A program made the translations under genes and the position numbers. From Bacteroidales bacterium (GTDB lineage Bacteria > Bacteroidota > Bacteroidia > Bacteroidales > JAOZQN01): DNA of 6,293 bases. The notes below the pieces were generated by a model, which did no database searches, was not told where the DNA came from, and worked only from the letters and a program-made list of their open reading frames with translations. Of this stretch, positions 1 to 6,048 are shown one piece after another. The DNA is taken from the NCBI GenBank assembly GCA_029938985.1, contig JAOZTW010000322.1, positions 1 to 6,293 on the forward strand, read 5' to 3'. How positions within the stretch are numbered: position 1 is the stretch's first letter; each line of letters opens with the position of its first letter.

Positions 1-66
1 AAACCAATAGATTAAAGAAATACAAATGTGTAAAAACTTTTGTATGGGTACTTAGTTAATGTTATC

Positions 67-85
67 AAGCCACGCGTATTGCGTT
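67..85 (+). repeat. Left terminal inverted repeat of the IS4-like element
   Basis: The sequence aagccacgcgtattgcgtt is the inverse of 1371-1389 with a single mismatch (g/a at the third base). It is much more GC-rich than its surroundings, as expected for a conserved transposase-binding end. This end lies downstream of the transposase gene. Confidence 0.85.
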
Positions 86-94
86 GTTAGTTAA

Positions 95-127
95 AGATAG
101 TCAGCTGGTTAGAGCAACTATCTGCTT
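95..127 (+). other. Hairpin containing a tRNA D-arm-like sequence
   Basis: The arms agatagt (95-101) and actatct (117-123) pair perfectly over 7 bp around a 15-base loop. The loop and its edges read tagtcagctggttagagca (98-116), followed shortly by tctgctt. This closely resembles the D-arm and start of the anticodon arm of many bacterial tRNAs (tagctcagctggttagagca). The first half of the D-stem is damaged and no acceptor stem or T-arm is present, so this is not a working tRNA. It lies between the IS end and the stop codon of the transposase, so it may instead be a terminator-like or end-proximal structure of the element. The resemblance could be chance. Confidence 0.3.
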
Positions 128-174
128 GATTGTGTAATTTAGTATCGTTAAATAACTCATTTCTATGTGTTTTA

Positions 175-1256
175 TCAAAAGCTGAAAACACTCAAAATTT
201 GTAATATTTCGTAAATAGTTTTATCAATATCTAATATTTTTTTAGCATATGCGATTAATAAATATGATGAAATAGCAATCCAGATTTGTGTTTTTACAGC
301 ATTTTCGGATTTGCCCCAAAAAGATTTTATTTTTAAATGTTGTTTTATCCAACGAAAAAAAAGTTCTATTTGCCATCTATATTTATATAATTTTGCAATA
401 ATCAAAGCATCTATTTTAAAATTATTGGTTAGAAATTCATAAGTTTTATTTTTTTCTTTATCGTAATATTTTATTTTACGTAGTTTTTTTGGATACTTTT
501 TGCTTGTTTTATCATAAGTTAATTTTATTGTTTGGTCGTATATAATACCATCTTCTTTATTTATTTTATTAGAATACAGACGTTTATAAGCCATATTAGT
601 TTTTGTTCTAACAATAAAAAAAGCAAGAGCTTCATTAATTTCAAATAATCGTTAAAAATCTATATAGGCTTTATCCATGATATAATAAGCACCTATTTCA
701 AAAATAATATTATCTAAAATATTGACATCATGTGTTTTACCATCAGTTATTTGAATAAAAACAGGAATATTTCCTCGTAAATCCAATAAAGTATGTAATT
801 TTATAGCACCCTTATTTCTTTTGTATTTTGCCCAGAAAAAAGCAGACAAACTTAAATCTATAAGTGAAGAATCAAGAGCATAAAATGTTCCTTCTAATTC
901 AATTGTAAATGCTTTATCATCAATATATAAAGGTCTAACTATTTTTATTAAATAATGTGCAAAATCTTGATAAATTAACCAATTTCTGCTTTCGTTTGCT
1001 CTTGTTAAAGTTGATACAACGGGAAGTTTTTTTATCCCTAAATGATACATCTTACTTTTATGTGCAGACAAACAGTTGATTAGATCATTAATACTTGCTC
1101 TGTAAGTCAATTGACCAAACAACATACAAAGATATTGAGACCAACATTTAAAATCTTGAACACGATAATTACCATCATATTTACTCACACATTTATCAAA
1201 TTCGTATTTTGGTAAAAGTGAGACTATTTGTGAAAAACATATTGTCCTTTTATCAT
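175..1256 (-). pseudogene. IS4-family DDE transposase, broken by a frameshift and an in-frame stop
   Basis: When intact this was a DDE transposase that cuts and pastes its element. The gene starts at the ATG at 1254-1256 (MIKGQYVF...). After eight codons it needs one extra base in the A5 run at 1233-1237 (plus strand) to continue as SQIVSLLPKYEFDKCV, the expected N-terminal region of this family. From the GTG at 1188 the frame stays open to a TAA at 652-654, directly after ...AYIDF. The same frame resumes at once (RLFEINEALAFFIVRTKTN) and runs to the stop at 175. Counting from the GTG, the likely catalytic residues are D106 (ALDSS), D172 (MDKAY) and E275. E275 lies in a perfect YREK signature, Y-x2-R-x3-E-x6-K (YKYRWQIELFFRWIK). 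The restored protein would be about 360 residues. Apart from the two lesions the sequence looks uneroded, so inactivation may be recent. Some annotations would show it as two separate short genes (175-594 and 652-1188). Confidence 0.88.
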
Positions 1257-1285
1257 AATTTTATTGTTATAAATGAATATAACAA

Positions 1286-1317
1286 CAAAATTAATTATTT
1301 TATATCGAAAAATCAAA
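1286..1317 (-). promoter_or_regulatory. Bacteroidota-type promoter of the transposase
   Basis: On the minus strand, TTTG (complement of 1314-1317), a 20-base spacer and TAATTTTG (complement of 1286-1293) match the Bacteroidota -33/-7 consensus TTTG/TAnnTTTG. The start of transcription would fall about 7 bases further on, leaving a leader of roughly 20 bases before the ATG at 1256. This supports the upstream ATG, rather than the GTG at 1188, as the original start. Confidence 0.6.
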
Positions 1318-1370
1318 AAAACGCTGTAAATAACACTAATACAGTAGATTATAAGCTATATTTTATTCTT

Positions 1371-1389
1371 AACGCAATACGCGTGGTTT
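1371..1389 (-). repeat. Right terminal inverted repeat of the IS4-like element
   Basis: The sequence aacgcaatacgcgtggttt is the partner of 67-85 (18 of 19 positions complementary). It lies upstream of the transposase promoter and marks the right end of the element. Confidence 0.85.
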
Positions 1390-1390
1390 A

Positions 1391-1449
1391 TAATTGTATT
1401 ATTGAACCATTGTATGATTGCACGATTGAATAATTGTATTATTGAACCA
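1391..1449 (+). repeat. ATTG-rich direct repeat next to the IS end
   Basis: The 19-mer taattgtattattgaacca occurs identically at 1391-1409 and 1431-1449, a period of exactly 40 bases. The intervening bases (tgtatgattgcacgattgaa) are built from the same attg words. No frame or strong hairpin goes with it. It begins one base after the IS right end, so it belongs to the flanking DNA. Its function is unknown; it may be an intergenic low-complexity repeat of this genome. Confidence 0.75.
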
Positions 1450-1509
1450 CTGAAATAAAACTAATTAGAATTTTCTAAAAGAATAATTTTTTAGTGTTTA
1501 TAATATTTT

Positions 1510-1541
1510 TTTGCATAATAGTTTTGTTATTTCTAATTTTG
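1510..1541 (+). promoter_or_regulatory. Bacteroidota-type promoter of dacB
   Basis: TTTG at 1510-1513, a 20-base spacer and TAATTTTG at 1534-1541 match the Bacteroidota -33/-7 promoter form. Predicted transcription start is near 1548, giving a leader of about 33 bases before the ATG at 1582. Spacing and -7 box are identical to the transposase promoter in this window. The site lies outside the IS end, so dacB does not depend on the element for transcription. Confidence 0.65.
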
Positions 1542-1581
1542 CAAAATCAATTTTTTAATAAATAACTCAAAAGTCATTAAT

Positions 1582-3084
1582 ATGAATAAACTAAAGATAG
1601 TTCTGATAATTTTATTAATATCAATAAATACAACAATTGTTTTTTCTCAAAAAACAGGATTAGAAAACACCGAGAATACAGTAATAAAAGCATTAAGGAT
1701 TTTAAAAAAAGATAAAGATTTAAAAAATGCTGGTGTTGGTTTTTATGCAATTGATATTAACAATGGGCAAGTTATTGGAGAATTAAATTCAGACTTGGCA
1801 TTAAAACCAGCTTCTACACAAAAAACAGTTTCAACCGCCACCGCTTTAGAAATATTTGGAGCAGACTATAAATTTGAAACCTCAATATATTACGATGGCA
1901 CTATTGATACAATAAATCATGTATTGAATGGAAATATACATATTGTTGGAGGTGGAGACCCTACACTTGGTTCAAAATATTTTTATCAAACAAGGTCAAA
2001 ACAATTTTTGGACGAATGGACAAAAGCGATTAAAGAATTAGCAATTGATACTATAAACGGCTCTATAATAGGCGATGCCACTATATACAGTTGGGATATT
2101 GTTCCTCCTACATGGTCGTGGGAAGATATGGCTAATTATTTTGGAGCAGGTGCTTGTGGTTTAACTGTTTATGATAACAGATATACTTTACACTTTAAAA
2201 CAAGCTCGCAATCTGGTGGTAGCACAAAAATTAATAAAGTAGAACCAGTTATTCCAAATCTCACTTTTGAAAACACTGTTAAATCTGCCAACATAAGCTC
2301 TGATAGGTCATATATTTTTGGTCAACCTTATAGTAATTCTCGTTATATTAGAGGCGAACTACCATCAGGACGAAGCGATTACAAAGTAAAAGGCTCAATT
2401 CCAGACCCTTGTTATTTCACCGCTTACGAGCTTGAACAAAAGATAGAAAAAGAAGGAATAATAATTATTCAGCCTGCTACAACTGTTCGTATTATGCAGC
2501 AAGAAGGAAAAAAACGTGGGAAAAGAACAAAGAAAATACATACCACCTACTCCCCTACTCTACTTGAAATTGCCAAAAAAACAAACCTTTCGAGTATCAA
2601 TTTATTTGCAGAACATTTACTTACGCACATTGGTTTGGAAAAAAACAAAGTTGGTTACACAAAAGACGGAGCAAATGCTATTGAATATTTTTGGTCATCA
2701 AAAGGTATGAGTACTGGCGGATTGTCAATAAATGATGGTAGTGGCTTGTCGCATTACAACTCTATTACGCCCAAACAACTTGTATTTATACTTAGCTATA
2801 TGAGAATAGATAGTAGAAATTCGGAACAATATTACAGTACTTTTCCTATTTCGGGTAAAACTGGAACTCTAAAAAATGTGTGCAAAGGGACTGTGGCTGA
2901 TGGCATGATACATGCCAAAAGTGGCTCGATAAGAAATGTGAGATGTTATACAGGATATACAAAATCGTATTCTGGTAGAGATATTGCTTTTGCAATGATG
3001 TTAAACAATTTTAATTGTTCGTCGTCCAACGCAAAAAAAAAACTTGAAAAACTAATGATAGCACTTGTTACTCTTACTGATTAG
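1582..3084 (+). CDS. dacB: D-alanyl-D-alanine carboxypeptidase/endopeptidase, PBP4 (S13) family
   Basis: This is a serine enzyme of the periplasm that trims the terminal D-Ala from peptidoglycan stem peptides and may cut D-Ala-mDAP cross-links. Residues 1-22 form a signal peptide (basic NKLK, hydrophobic stretch, cleavage likely after VFS). The active-site motifs are in family order: SxxK as S78-T-Q-K81 in PASTQK; SxN as S338-I-N340 before LFAEHLL; the family motif DGSGLS at 385-390; and the third box as K446-S-G448 in HAKSGSI. The 260-residue gap between the first two motifs holds the extra domains typical of PBP4. At 500 residues it is a normal full-length member. Oddities are KSG rather than KTG in the third box, SIN rather than the common SDN, and a second KTGTL at 426-430. 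That second site aligns with the usual (V)DGTL segment and is probably not catalytic. The gene stands alone, with its own promoter and downstream hairpin, between two IS remnants. Family assignment is firm; which of the two activities dominates is not visible. Confidence 0.93.
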   Translation: MNKLKIVLIILLISINTTIVFSQKTGLENTENTVIKALRILKKDKDLKNAGVGFYAIDINNGQVIGELNSDLALKPASTQKTVSTATALEIFGADYKFETSIYYDGTIDTINHVLNGNIHIVGGGDPTLGSKYFYQTRSKQFLDEWTKAIKELAIDTINGSIIGDATIYSWDIVPPTWSWEDMANYFGAGACGLTVYDNRYTLHFKTSSQSGGSTKINKVEPVIPNLTFENTVKSANISSDRSYIFGQPYSNSRYIRGELPSGRSDYKVKGSIPDPCYFTAYELEQKIEKEGIIIIQPATTVRIMQQEGKKRGKRTKKIHTTYSPTLLEIAKKTNLSSINLFAEHLLTHIGLEKNKVGYTKDGANAIEYFWSSKGMSTGGLSINDGSGLSHYNSITPKQLVFILSYMRIDSRNSEQYYSTFPISGKTGTLKNVCKGTVADGMIHAKSGSIRNVRCYTGYTKSYSGRDIAFAMMLNNFNCSSSNAKKKLEKLMIALVTLTD

Positions 3085-3136
3085 TTTTTGTTGAAATACA
3101 ATGGAAATTCAGATTGCTTATCTCCAAAAATTACAA

Positions 3137-3178
3137 ACAATAACAAAAGTGATATTCTTGAAATATATTTGTTATTGT
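3137..3178 (+). terminator. Possible terminator hairpin between dacB and the receptor remnant
   Basis: acaataacaaa (3137-3147) and tttgttattgt (3168-3178) form a perfect 11-bp stem around a 20-base loop, about 50 bases after the dacB stop. The stem is AT-rich and no long T-run follows it on the plus strand. On the minus strand a T-rich stretch follows. It may act as a weak bidirectional terminator between convergent units. Confidence 0.4.
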
Positions 3179-3293
3179 CTGTATTTCTGTGTTACAAATT
3201 TAATATTTTTTCAATATACTGGATAGTTATTTCTAATTTATAGATAATTTGTTTTACAAAAAAAATGCTCTAAATTTCCATTGTTTTTCAATT

Positions 3294-3743
3294 TTAAAAT
3301 TTAAAGCTATAACTTATTGATGGGATTATTGGGAAAATTGAAGTTCCAAGTAAACCATTTTCTGATGCGTCTAAAACATAAGGATTTAATCTGTTATAAA
3401 AATTGTAAATACCAATACTCCATGTTCTTATACCTCGTTTTTTTTGTTTTTTAAAATTTATAGAAATATCGGCACGATGATAAATTGGAGTTCTTAAATT
3501 ATTGATATTATCGTAAAATAATACAGAGCTATTTATTCCAATTAAATTTGTAGTAGAAAAATGTTGTTTTGCAAAAGTGGTATTATAACCTGACATTAAA
3601 ACAAAATTACCAGATATTGCAATATTTTTCTTTAATTGATAAAACATTACTACATTTAGATTGTGAGGACGGTCGTATTTGAAAGGAAATTTATTACCAT
3701 AATTTATATTTTCAAATACTCTAAAAGCTCTTGAATAAGTATA
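3294..3743 (-). pseudogene. C-terminal fragment of a TonB-dependent outer-membrane receptor
   Basis: About 149 codons, beginning near YTYSRAF and ending ISYSFKF, resemble the last beta-strands of a TonB-dependent receptor of Bacteroidota. Family-like features are the FPFKYDRPHNLNVV segment, a strand ending SGYNTTF, the TPIYHRADISINF segment, the SIGIYNFYNRLNPY segment, and a terminal aromatic residue as used for beta-barrel assembly. Such receptors import large nutrients across the outer membrane. Signal peptide, plug domain and most of the barrel (normally several hundred residues more) are absent. The frame is fused at its 5' end to an IS3 orfB fragment. It therefore cannot make a transporter. 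The ligand cannot be inferred from the C-terminus. Confidence 0.8.
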
Positions 3744-3920
3744 TGGAGTTTTTAAATACTGTTCATCTAATAGACGCATATATAACAGATTTTCAGAACA
3801 TTCTTCTTTTGGTTTGTAATAATAAGCAGATTTTGACAAACCTAATAATTCACATTGTCGTGAAATAGTTATTTTTAAATTACTATGTGCAATCAGTTTT
3901 TTTAAATCTGATATTTTCAC
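3294..3920 (-). pseudogene. Chimeric frame: IS3 orfB N-terminus fused to receptor C-terminus
   Basis: This 208-codon open frame starts at a GTG (3918-3920) that overlaps the TGA of orfA. Residues 1-59 are the N-terminus of an IS3-family OrfB transposase: SRQCELLGLSKSAYYYKPK and LLYMRLLDEQYLKTP, the helix-turn-helix region preceding the catalytic core. At about residue 59/60 (near 3743) the homology switches to a TonB-dependent receptor tail without breaking the frame. The rve-type catalytic domain, with all three DDE residues, is absent, so no transposase activity is possible. An automatic annotation may call this one intact hypothetical or transposase gene; it is better read as a deletion junction. 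Through the frameshift signal upstream it could be translated as a roughly 303-residue OrfA-OrfB'-receptor fusion, probably useless. Confidence 0.82.
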
Positions 3921-4204
3921 TGACTCATCTTTTTTTTTAACCAGTCTAGTTCTACTTCTAATTGACCGATTCGTTTATAAAGACGATCGGTTAAATCTTT
4001 ATGTTTTTGTTCGGTCTTCTTTATTATTCCTTTCTTAAAAAGCTCTGGCATACAATCCTTAGCTTGCTTCTTCCAGTTAGATATTTGATTCAGATTTAGT
4101 CCAAATTTACTGGATAATTCACTTAAAGTTTGCTGTTCTTTTAGTGCTTCAAGAACAACTCGACTTTTAAAAGATGCTTGATATTTCTTTCGTTTATTAC
4201 TCAT
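3917..4204 (-). CDS. IS3-family transposase OrfA (HTH DNA-binding protein)
   Basis: This 95-residue protein is the regulatory and DNA-binding partner of an IS3 transposase. A basic N-terminus (SNKRKKY) and the segment FKSRVVLEAL lead into a helix-turn-helix of the HTH_Tnp_1 type at about residues 24-48 (TLSELSSKFGL, then NLNQISNWKKQ). A C-terminal leucine-zipper-like coiled coil follows (about 69-91, ending GQLEVELDWLKKK), as in other OrfA proteins. Length is typical and no lesion is seen. Its stop overlaps the GTG of orfB, and an A9G slippery run sits over its last codons. In intact IS3 elements OrfA alone represses transposition and OrfAB, made by frameshifting, performs it. Here OrfAB would lack its catalytic part. 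OrfA could still bind IS ends elsewhere, which is inference. Confidence 0.87.
   Translation of the reverse strand: MSNKRKKYQASFKSRVVLEALKEQQTLSELSSKFGLNLNQISNWKKQAKDCMPELFKKGIIKKTEQKHKDLTDRLYKRIGQLEVELDWLKKKMSQ
3929..3938 (-). promoter_or_regulatory. Programmed -1 frameshift slippery site (A9G) of the IS3 element
   Basis: On the minus strand the end of orfA reads tta aaa aaa aag atg agt cag tga and contains the classical heptamer A AAA AAG. Slipping back one base gives ...LKKKDESVKISDLKKL, which enters the orfB frame directly. This is the standard way IS3 elements make OrfAB. The heptamer itself is at 3929-3935. Confidence 0.8.
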
Positions 4205-4266
4205 TTTTCAGGTTTTTAAAAAGTGTAAAATTAAAAAAATTATTTCAAATTTCCACCTTAACTTGC

Positions 4267-4288
4267 TGTCCTAAAATTGGGGAGTATT
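4267..4288 (-). repeat. Surviving terminal inverted repeat of the IS3-family element
   Basis: On the minus strand this reads atactccccaattttaggaca, which resembles the terminal repeats of IS150/IS3-type elements. It lies about 60 bases upstream of orfA, the usual position of the left end. The exact outer base is uncertain by a few positions, because the partner end is lost. Confidence 0.65.
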
Positions 4289-4367
4289 ATAACCTGCAAT
4301 ATAGATAAATTGTTTTATAGTAGTTACACATTAAAATTTATAAAGTAAAAAAACACAAAGTTTTATC

Positions 4368-4403
4368 AGCTGACATTGTATGATTTACAATACAATGCCA
4401 GCT
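4368..4403 (-). terminator. Hairpin terminator downstream of the acyl-CoA carboxylase gene
   Basis: agctgacattgta (4368-4380) pairs with tacaatgccagct (4391-4403) at 12 of 13 positions around a 10-base loop. Read on the minus strand, it begins 21 bases after the carboxylase stop and is followed by gataaaactttgtgttttttt, a T-rich tail. It is probably a rho-independent terminator, which implies that transcription ends here and no further operon member follows. Confidence 0.65.
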
Positions 4404-4424
4404 ATTTAAAATTAGATTACTGTT

Positions 4425-5963
4425 TTACAATGGAATATTCCCATGTTTTTTATGCGGATTTTGTTTGTTCTTATTCTTAGTCATTTCCAATGCCTGAATA
4501 AGTTTTTTACGAGTTTCTTTTGGATAAATAATTTCATCAATATATCCCAGTTCTGCTGCTTTGTAAGGATTAGCAAATTTTTGTTTGTAATCTTCCACTA
4601 TTTTTGCTTTCTCTTCTAAATCAGTAACTTTGCGATACAAAATATTTACTGCACCAGCTGCTCCCATAACTGCTATTTCGGCAGTTGGATAAGCAAAATT
4701 ATAATCGGCTCCAATATGTTTACTGTTCATTACATCATAAGCTCCGCCATAAGCTTTTCTTGTGATAAGAGTAATTTTTGGCACAGTAGCCTCCGAGAAC
4801 GCATAAAGCAATTTAGCTCCATGTTTTATTATACCTCCAAATTCCTGAGTAGTACCAGGTAAAAATCCAGGGACATCAACCAGAGTTATTAATGGAATGT
4901 TAAAAGCATCACAAAATCTAACAAAACGAGCCGCTTTTGATGAAGAGTTTATATCCAAAACTCCAGCAAAAAATGCAGGTTGATTTGCAACATAGCCAAC
5001 AGTTTTTCCATTCAATCTACCAAAACCAACTACAATATTTTGTGCATAATGAGGCATTATTTCAAAAAAGATATTATCGTCAGACACAGTTTCAATAATT
5101 TCTTTAATATCATAAGGTTTGTTAGGGTCGGCAGGTACAACTTCTTGCAAGCTTTCGTCTTCACGTTCTGCTGGGTCGTTAGTTGGTTTGTATGGTGGGT
5201 CTTCCATATTGTTTGACGGCACAAAACCAATAAGTTCTCTAAGCATCATCATTGCTTGATCTTCGTCATCTGCCATAAGATGAGCTACACCACTTTTGGA
5301 GTTATGAGTCATAGCACCACCAAGTTCTTCTTTGGTAACTTCTTCGTTGGTAACTGTTTTTATTACATCCGGACCGGTAACAAACATGTAGCTAGACTGT
5401 TTTGTCATCATAATAAAGTCTGTCATAGCTGGCGAATAAACAGCACCACCCGCACAAGGTCCAAGTATTGCAGATATTTGAGGAATTACTCCCGATGCCA
5501 TAACGTTTTGATAAAAAATATCGGCATAACCTCCAAGGCTTGCTACTCCCTCTTGAATTCTGGCACCACCCGAGTCGTTTAACCCAATTACTGGCGCTCC
5601 AGCTTTCATAGCCAAATCCATTATTTTTAGTATTTTGTTGGCATTAGCTCTACTAAGCGAACCTCCAAAAACTGTAAAATCTTGTGAAAAAACATAGACT
5701 AATCTTCCGTCTATTTTTCCGTATCCTGTTATTACTCCATCGCCCACAATTTTATTTTTTTCCATACCAAAATCCGTGGCAGTATGGGTAACAAATTTAT
5801 CTGTTTCTACAAATGAGTTAGTATCTAAAAGAATGTTTAATCGTTCTCTGGCTGTTTTTTTACCAGCTTTACGCTGTTTCTCTTTTCTTGCTTCTCCACC
5901 GCCAATCTCGGCCTGTTTGCTACGACGTGCAAATTCATCAAATTTTTCTTGTAATATTGACAT
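4425..5963 (-). CDS. Acyl-CoA carboxylase carboxyltransferase (beta) subunit, PccB/MmdA type
   Basis: This cytoplasmic 512-residue subunit moves a carboxyl group between biotin and an acyl-CoA, most likely propionyl-CoA/methylmalonyl-CoA, in propionate metabolism. The N-terminal crotonase-like domain (about 1-260) carries KKTARERLNILLD, the oxyanion-hole loop SGGARIQEG (131-139) and GPCAGGAVYSPA (168-179). The C-terminal domain (about 275-512) carries VDVPGFLPG (362-370), the second oxyanion loop YGGAYDVM (405-412), GADYNFAYPTAEIAVMGA (418-435) and the conserved tail KKHGNIPL. D420, in GAD, appears to align with the Asp that favours propionyl-CoA over acetyl-CoA in actinobacterial PccB; this alignment is from memory. 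The length is normal and no lesion is seen. The ATG at 5961-5963 gives the usual family start (MSILQEKFDEF), and no Shine-Dalgarno is evident. No biotin carboxylase, biotin carrier, epimerase or membrane decarboxylase subunit is in the window, so PccB (ATP-driven carboxylase) and MmdA (Na+ pump decarboxylase) cannot be separated. Confidence 0.95.
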   Translation of the reverse strand: MSILQEKFDEFARRSKQAEIGGGEARKEKQRKAGKKTARERLNILLDTNSFVETDKFVTHTATDFGMEKNKIVGDGVITGYGKIDGRLVYVFSQDFTVFGGSLSRANANKILKIMDLAMKAGAPVIGLNDSGGARIQEGVASLGGYADIFYQNVMASGVIPQISAILGPCAGGAVYSPAMTDFIMMTKQSSYMFVTGPDVIKTVTNEEVTKEELGGAMTHNSKSGVAHLMADDEDQAMMMLRELIGFVPSNNMEDPPYKPTNDPAEREDESLQEVVPADPNKPYDIKEIIETVSDDNIFFEIMPHYAQNIVVGFGRLNGKTVGYVANQPAFFAGVLDINSSSKAARFVRFCDAFNIPLITLVDVPGFLPGTTQEFGGIIKHGAKLLYAFSEATVPKITLITRKAYGGAYDVMNSKHIGADYNFAYPTAEIAVMGAAGAVNILYRKVTDLEEKAKIVEDYKQKFANPYKAAELGYIDEIIYPKETRKKLIQALEMTKNKNKQNPHKKHGNIPL

Positions 5964-6002
5964 AAAATTATTGTTGTTTTTTTTGTTTAAATAAAATTAT
6001 CA

Positions 6003-6048
6003 TAAGGCATATTAAAAAATAATTAACTATTTGTTTTAATACGCCTTA
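6003..6048 (-). promoter_or_regulatory. Long hairpin in the carboxylase leader region
   Basis: taaggcatattaaaa (6003-6017) pairs with ttttaatacgcctta (6034-6048) at 14 of 15 positions (the odd pair can be a wobble on one strand) around a 16-base loop. It ends 39 bases upstream of the carboxylase ATG. It could be an RNA structure in the leader, an operator, or the terminator of a gene beyond the window. No clear -33/-7 promoter is found between it and the ATG. Confidence 0.5.

Larger units (their letters stand above)
67..1389 (-). mobile_element. Degenerate IS4-family-like insertion sequence with terminal inverted repeats
   Basis: The element is bounded by inverted repeats at 67-85 and 1371-1389 that match at 18 of 19 bases, and it encloses one minus-strand transposase gene that nearly fills it. 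Its length is about 1.32 kb. A transposase promoter sits just inside the right end. No convincing target-site duplication is visible: the bases left of 67 (...gttatc) and right of 1389 (ataatt...) do not match. Either one flank has been rearranged, the copy is old, or the true ends lie a few bases away. The transposase carries two inactivating changes, so the copy cannot move by itself, but its ends could still be mobilised by an intact relative in the same genome. Assignment to IS4 rests on the YREK signature in the transposase; the subgroup cannot be named. Confidence 0.82.
3744..4288 (-). mobile_element. Truncated IS3-family insertion sequence (5' part only)
   Basis: The remnant contains the left terminal repeat, the leader, complete orfA, the frameshift signal and about 59 codons of orfB. 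The other ~220 codons of orfB and the opposite end of the element are missing; no inverse copy of the 4267-4288 end is seen between 3085 and 3743. The order of events (IS insertion near or in a receptor gene, then a deletion that removed the rest of the IS and the 5' part of the receptor gene) is inferred from the fusion. Confidence 0.8.

Noticed and set aside
1..66. tacaaa...tttgta inverted repeat at the left edge as a terminator or gene end
   Set aside because: The 6-bp AT-only stem (near 21-46) without a T-run is too weak, and nothing coding is recognisable in these bases.
98..170. Functional tRNA gene
   Set aside because: Only a D-arm-like stretch is present. The D-stem has mismatches, the anticodon stem is imperfect, and no acceptor stem or T-arm (ttcgaat-like) follows.
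652..654. Possible stop-codon recoding in the transposase
   Set aside because: The codon is TAA, which is not the selenocysteine (TGA) or pyrrolysine (TAG) codon. TAA, TAG and TGA all serve as ordinary stops for other genes in the window, and the gene also carries a frameshift, so a nonsense mutation is simpler.
1209..1433. Plus-strand open frame of 74 codons
   Set aside because: It lies over the antisense of the transposase start, its promoter and the IS right end, and continues into the ATTG repeat. It has no recognisable domain and no promoter of its own; AT-rich chance frame.
2516..2710. Second plus-strand frame inside dacB
   Set aside because: It is a shifted-frame reading of a strongly supported gene, with no independent signals.
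4980..5582. Plus-strand frames at 4980-5216 and 5256-5582
   Set aside because: They are antisense to the well-conserved carboxyltransferase gene; their Cys/His/Phe-rich composition is typical of a mirrored reading.
5776..5994. Plus-strand frame of 72 codons over the carboxylase start
   Set aside because: It is antisense to the conserved N-terminus of the carboxyltransferase and has no domain or promoter evidence.
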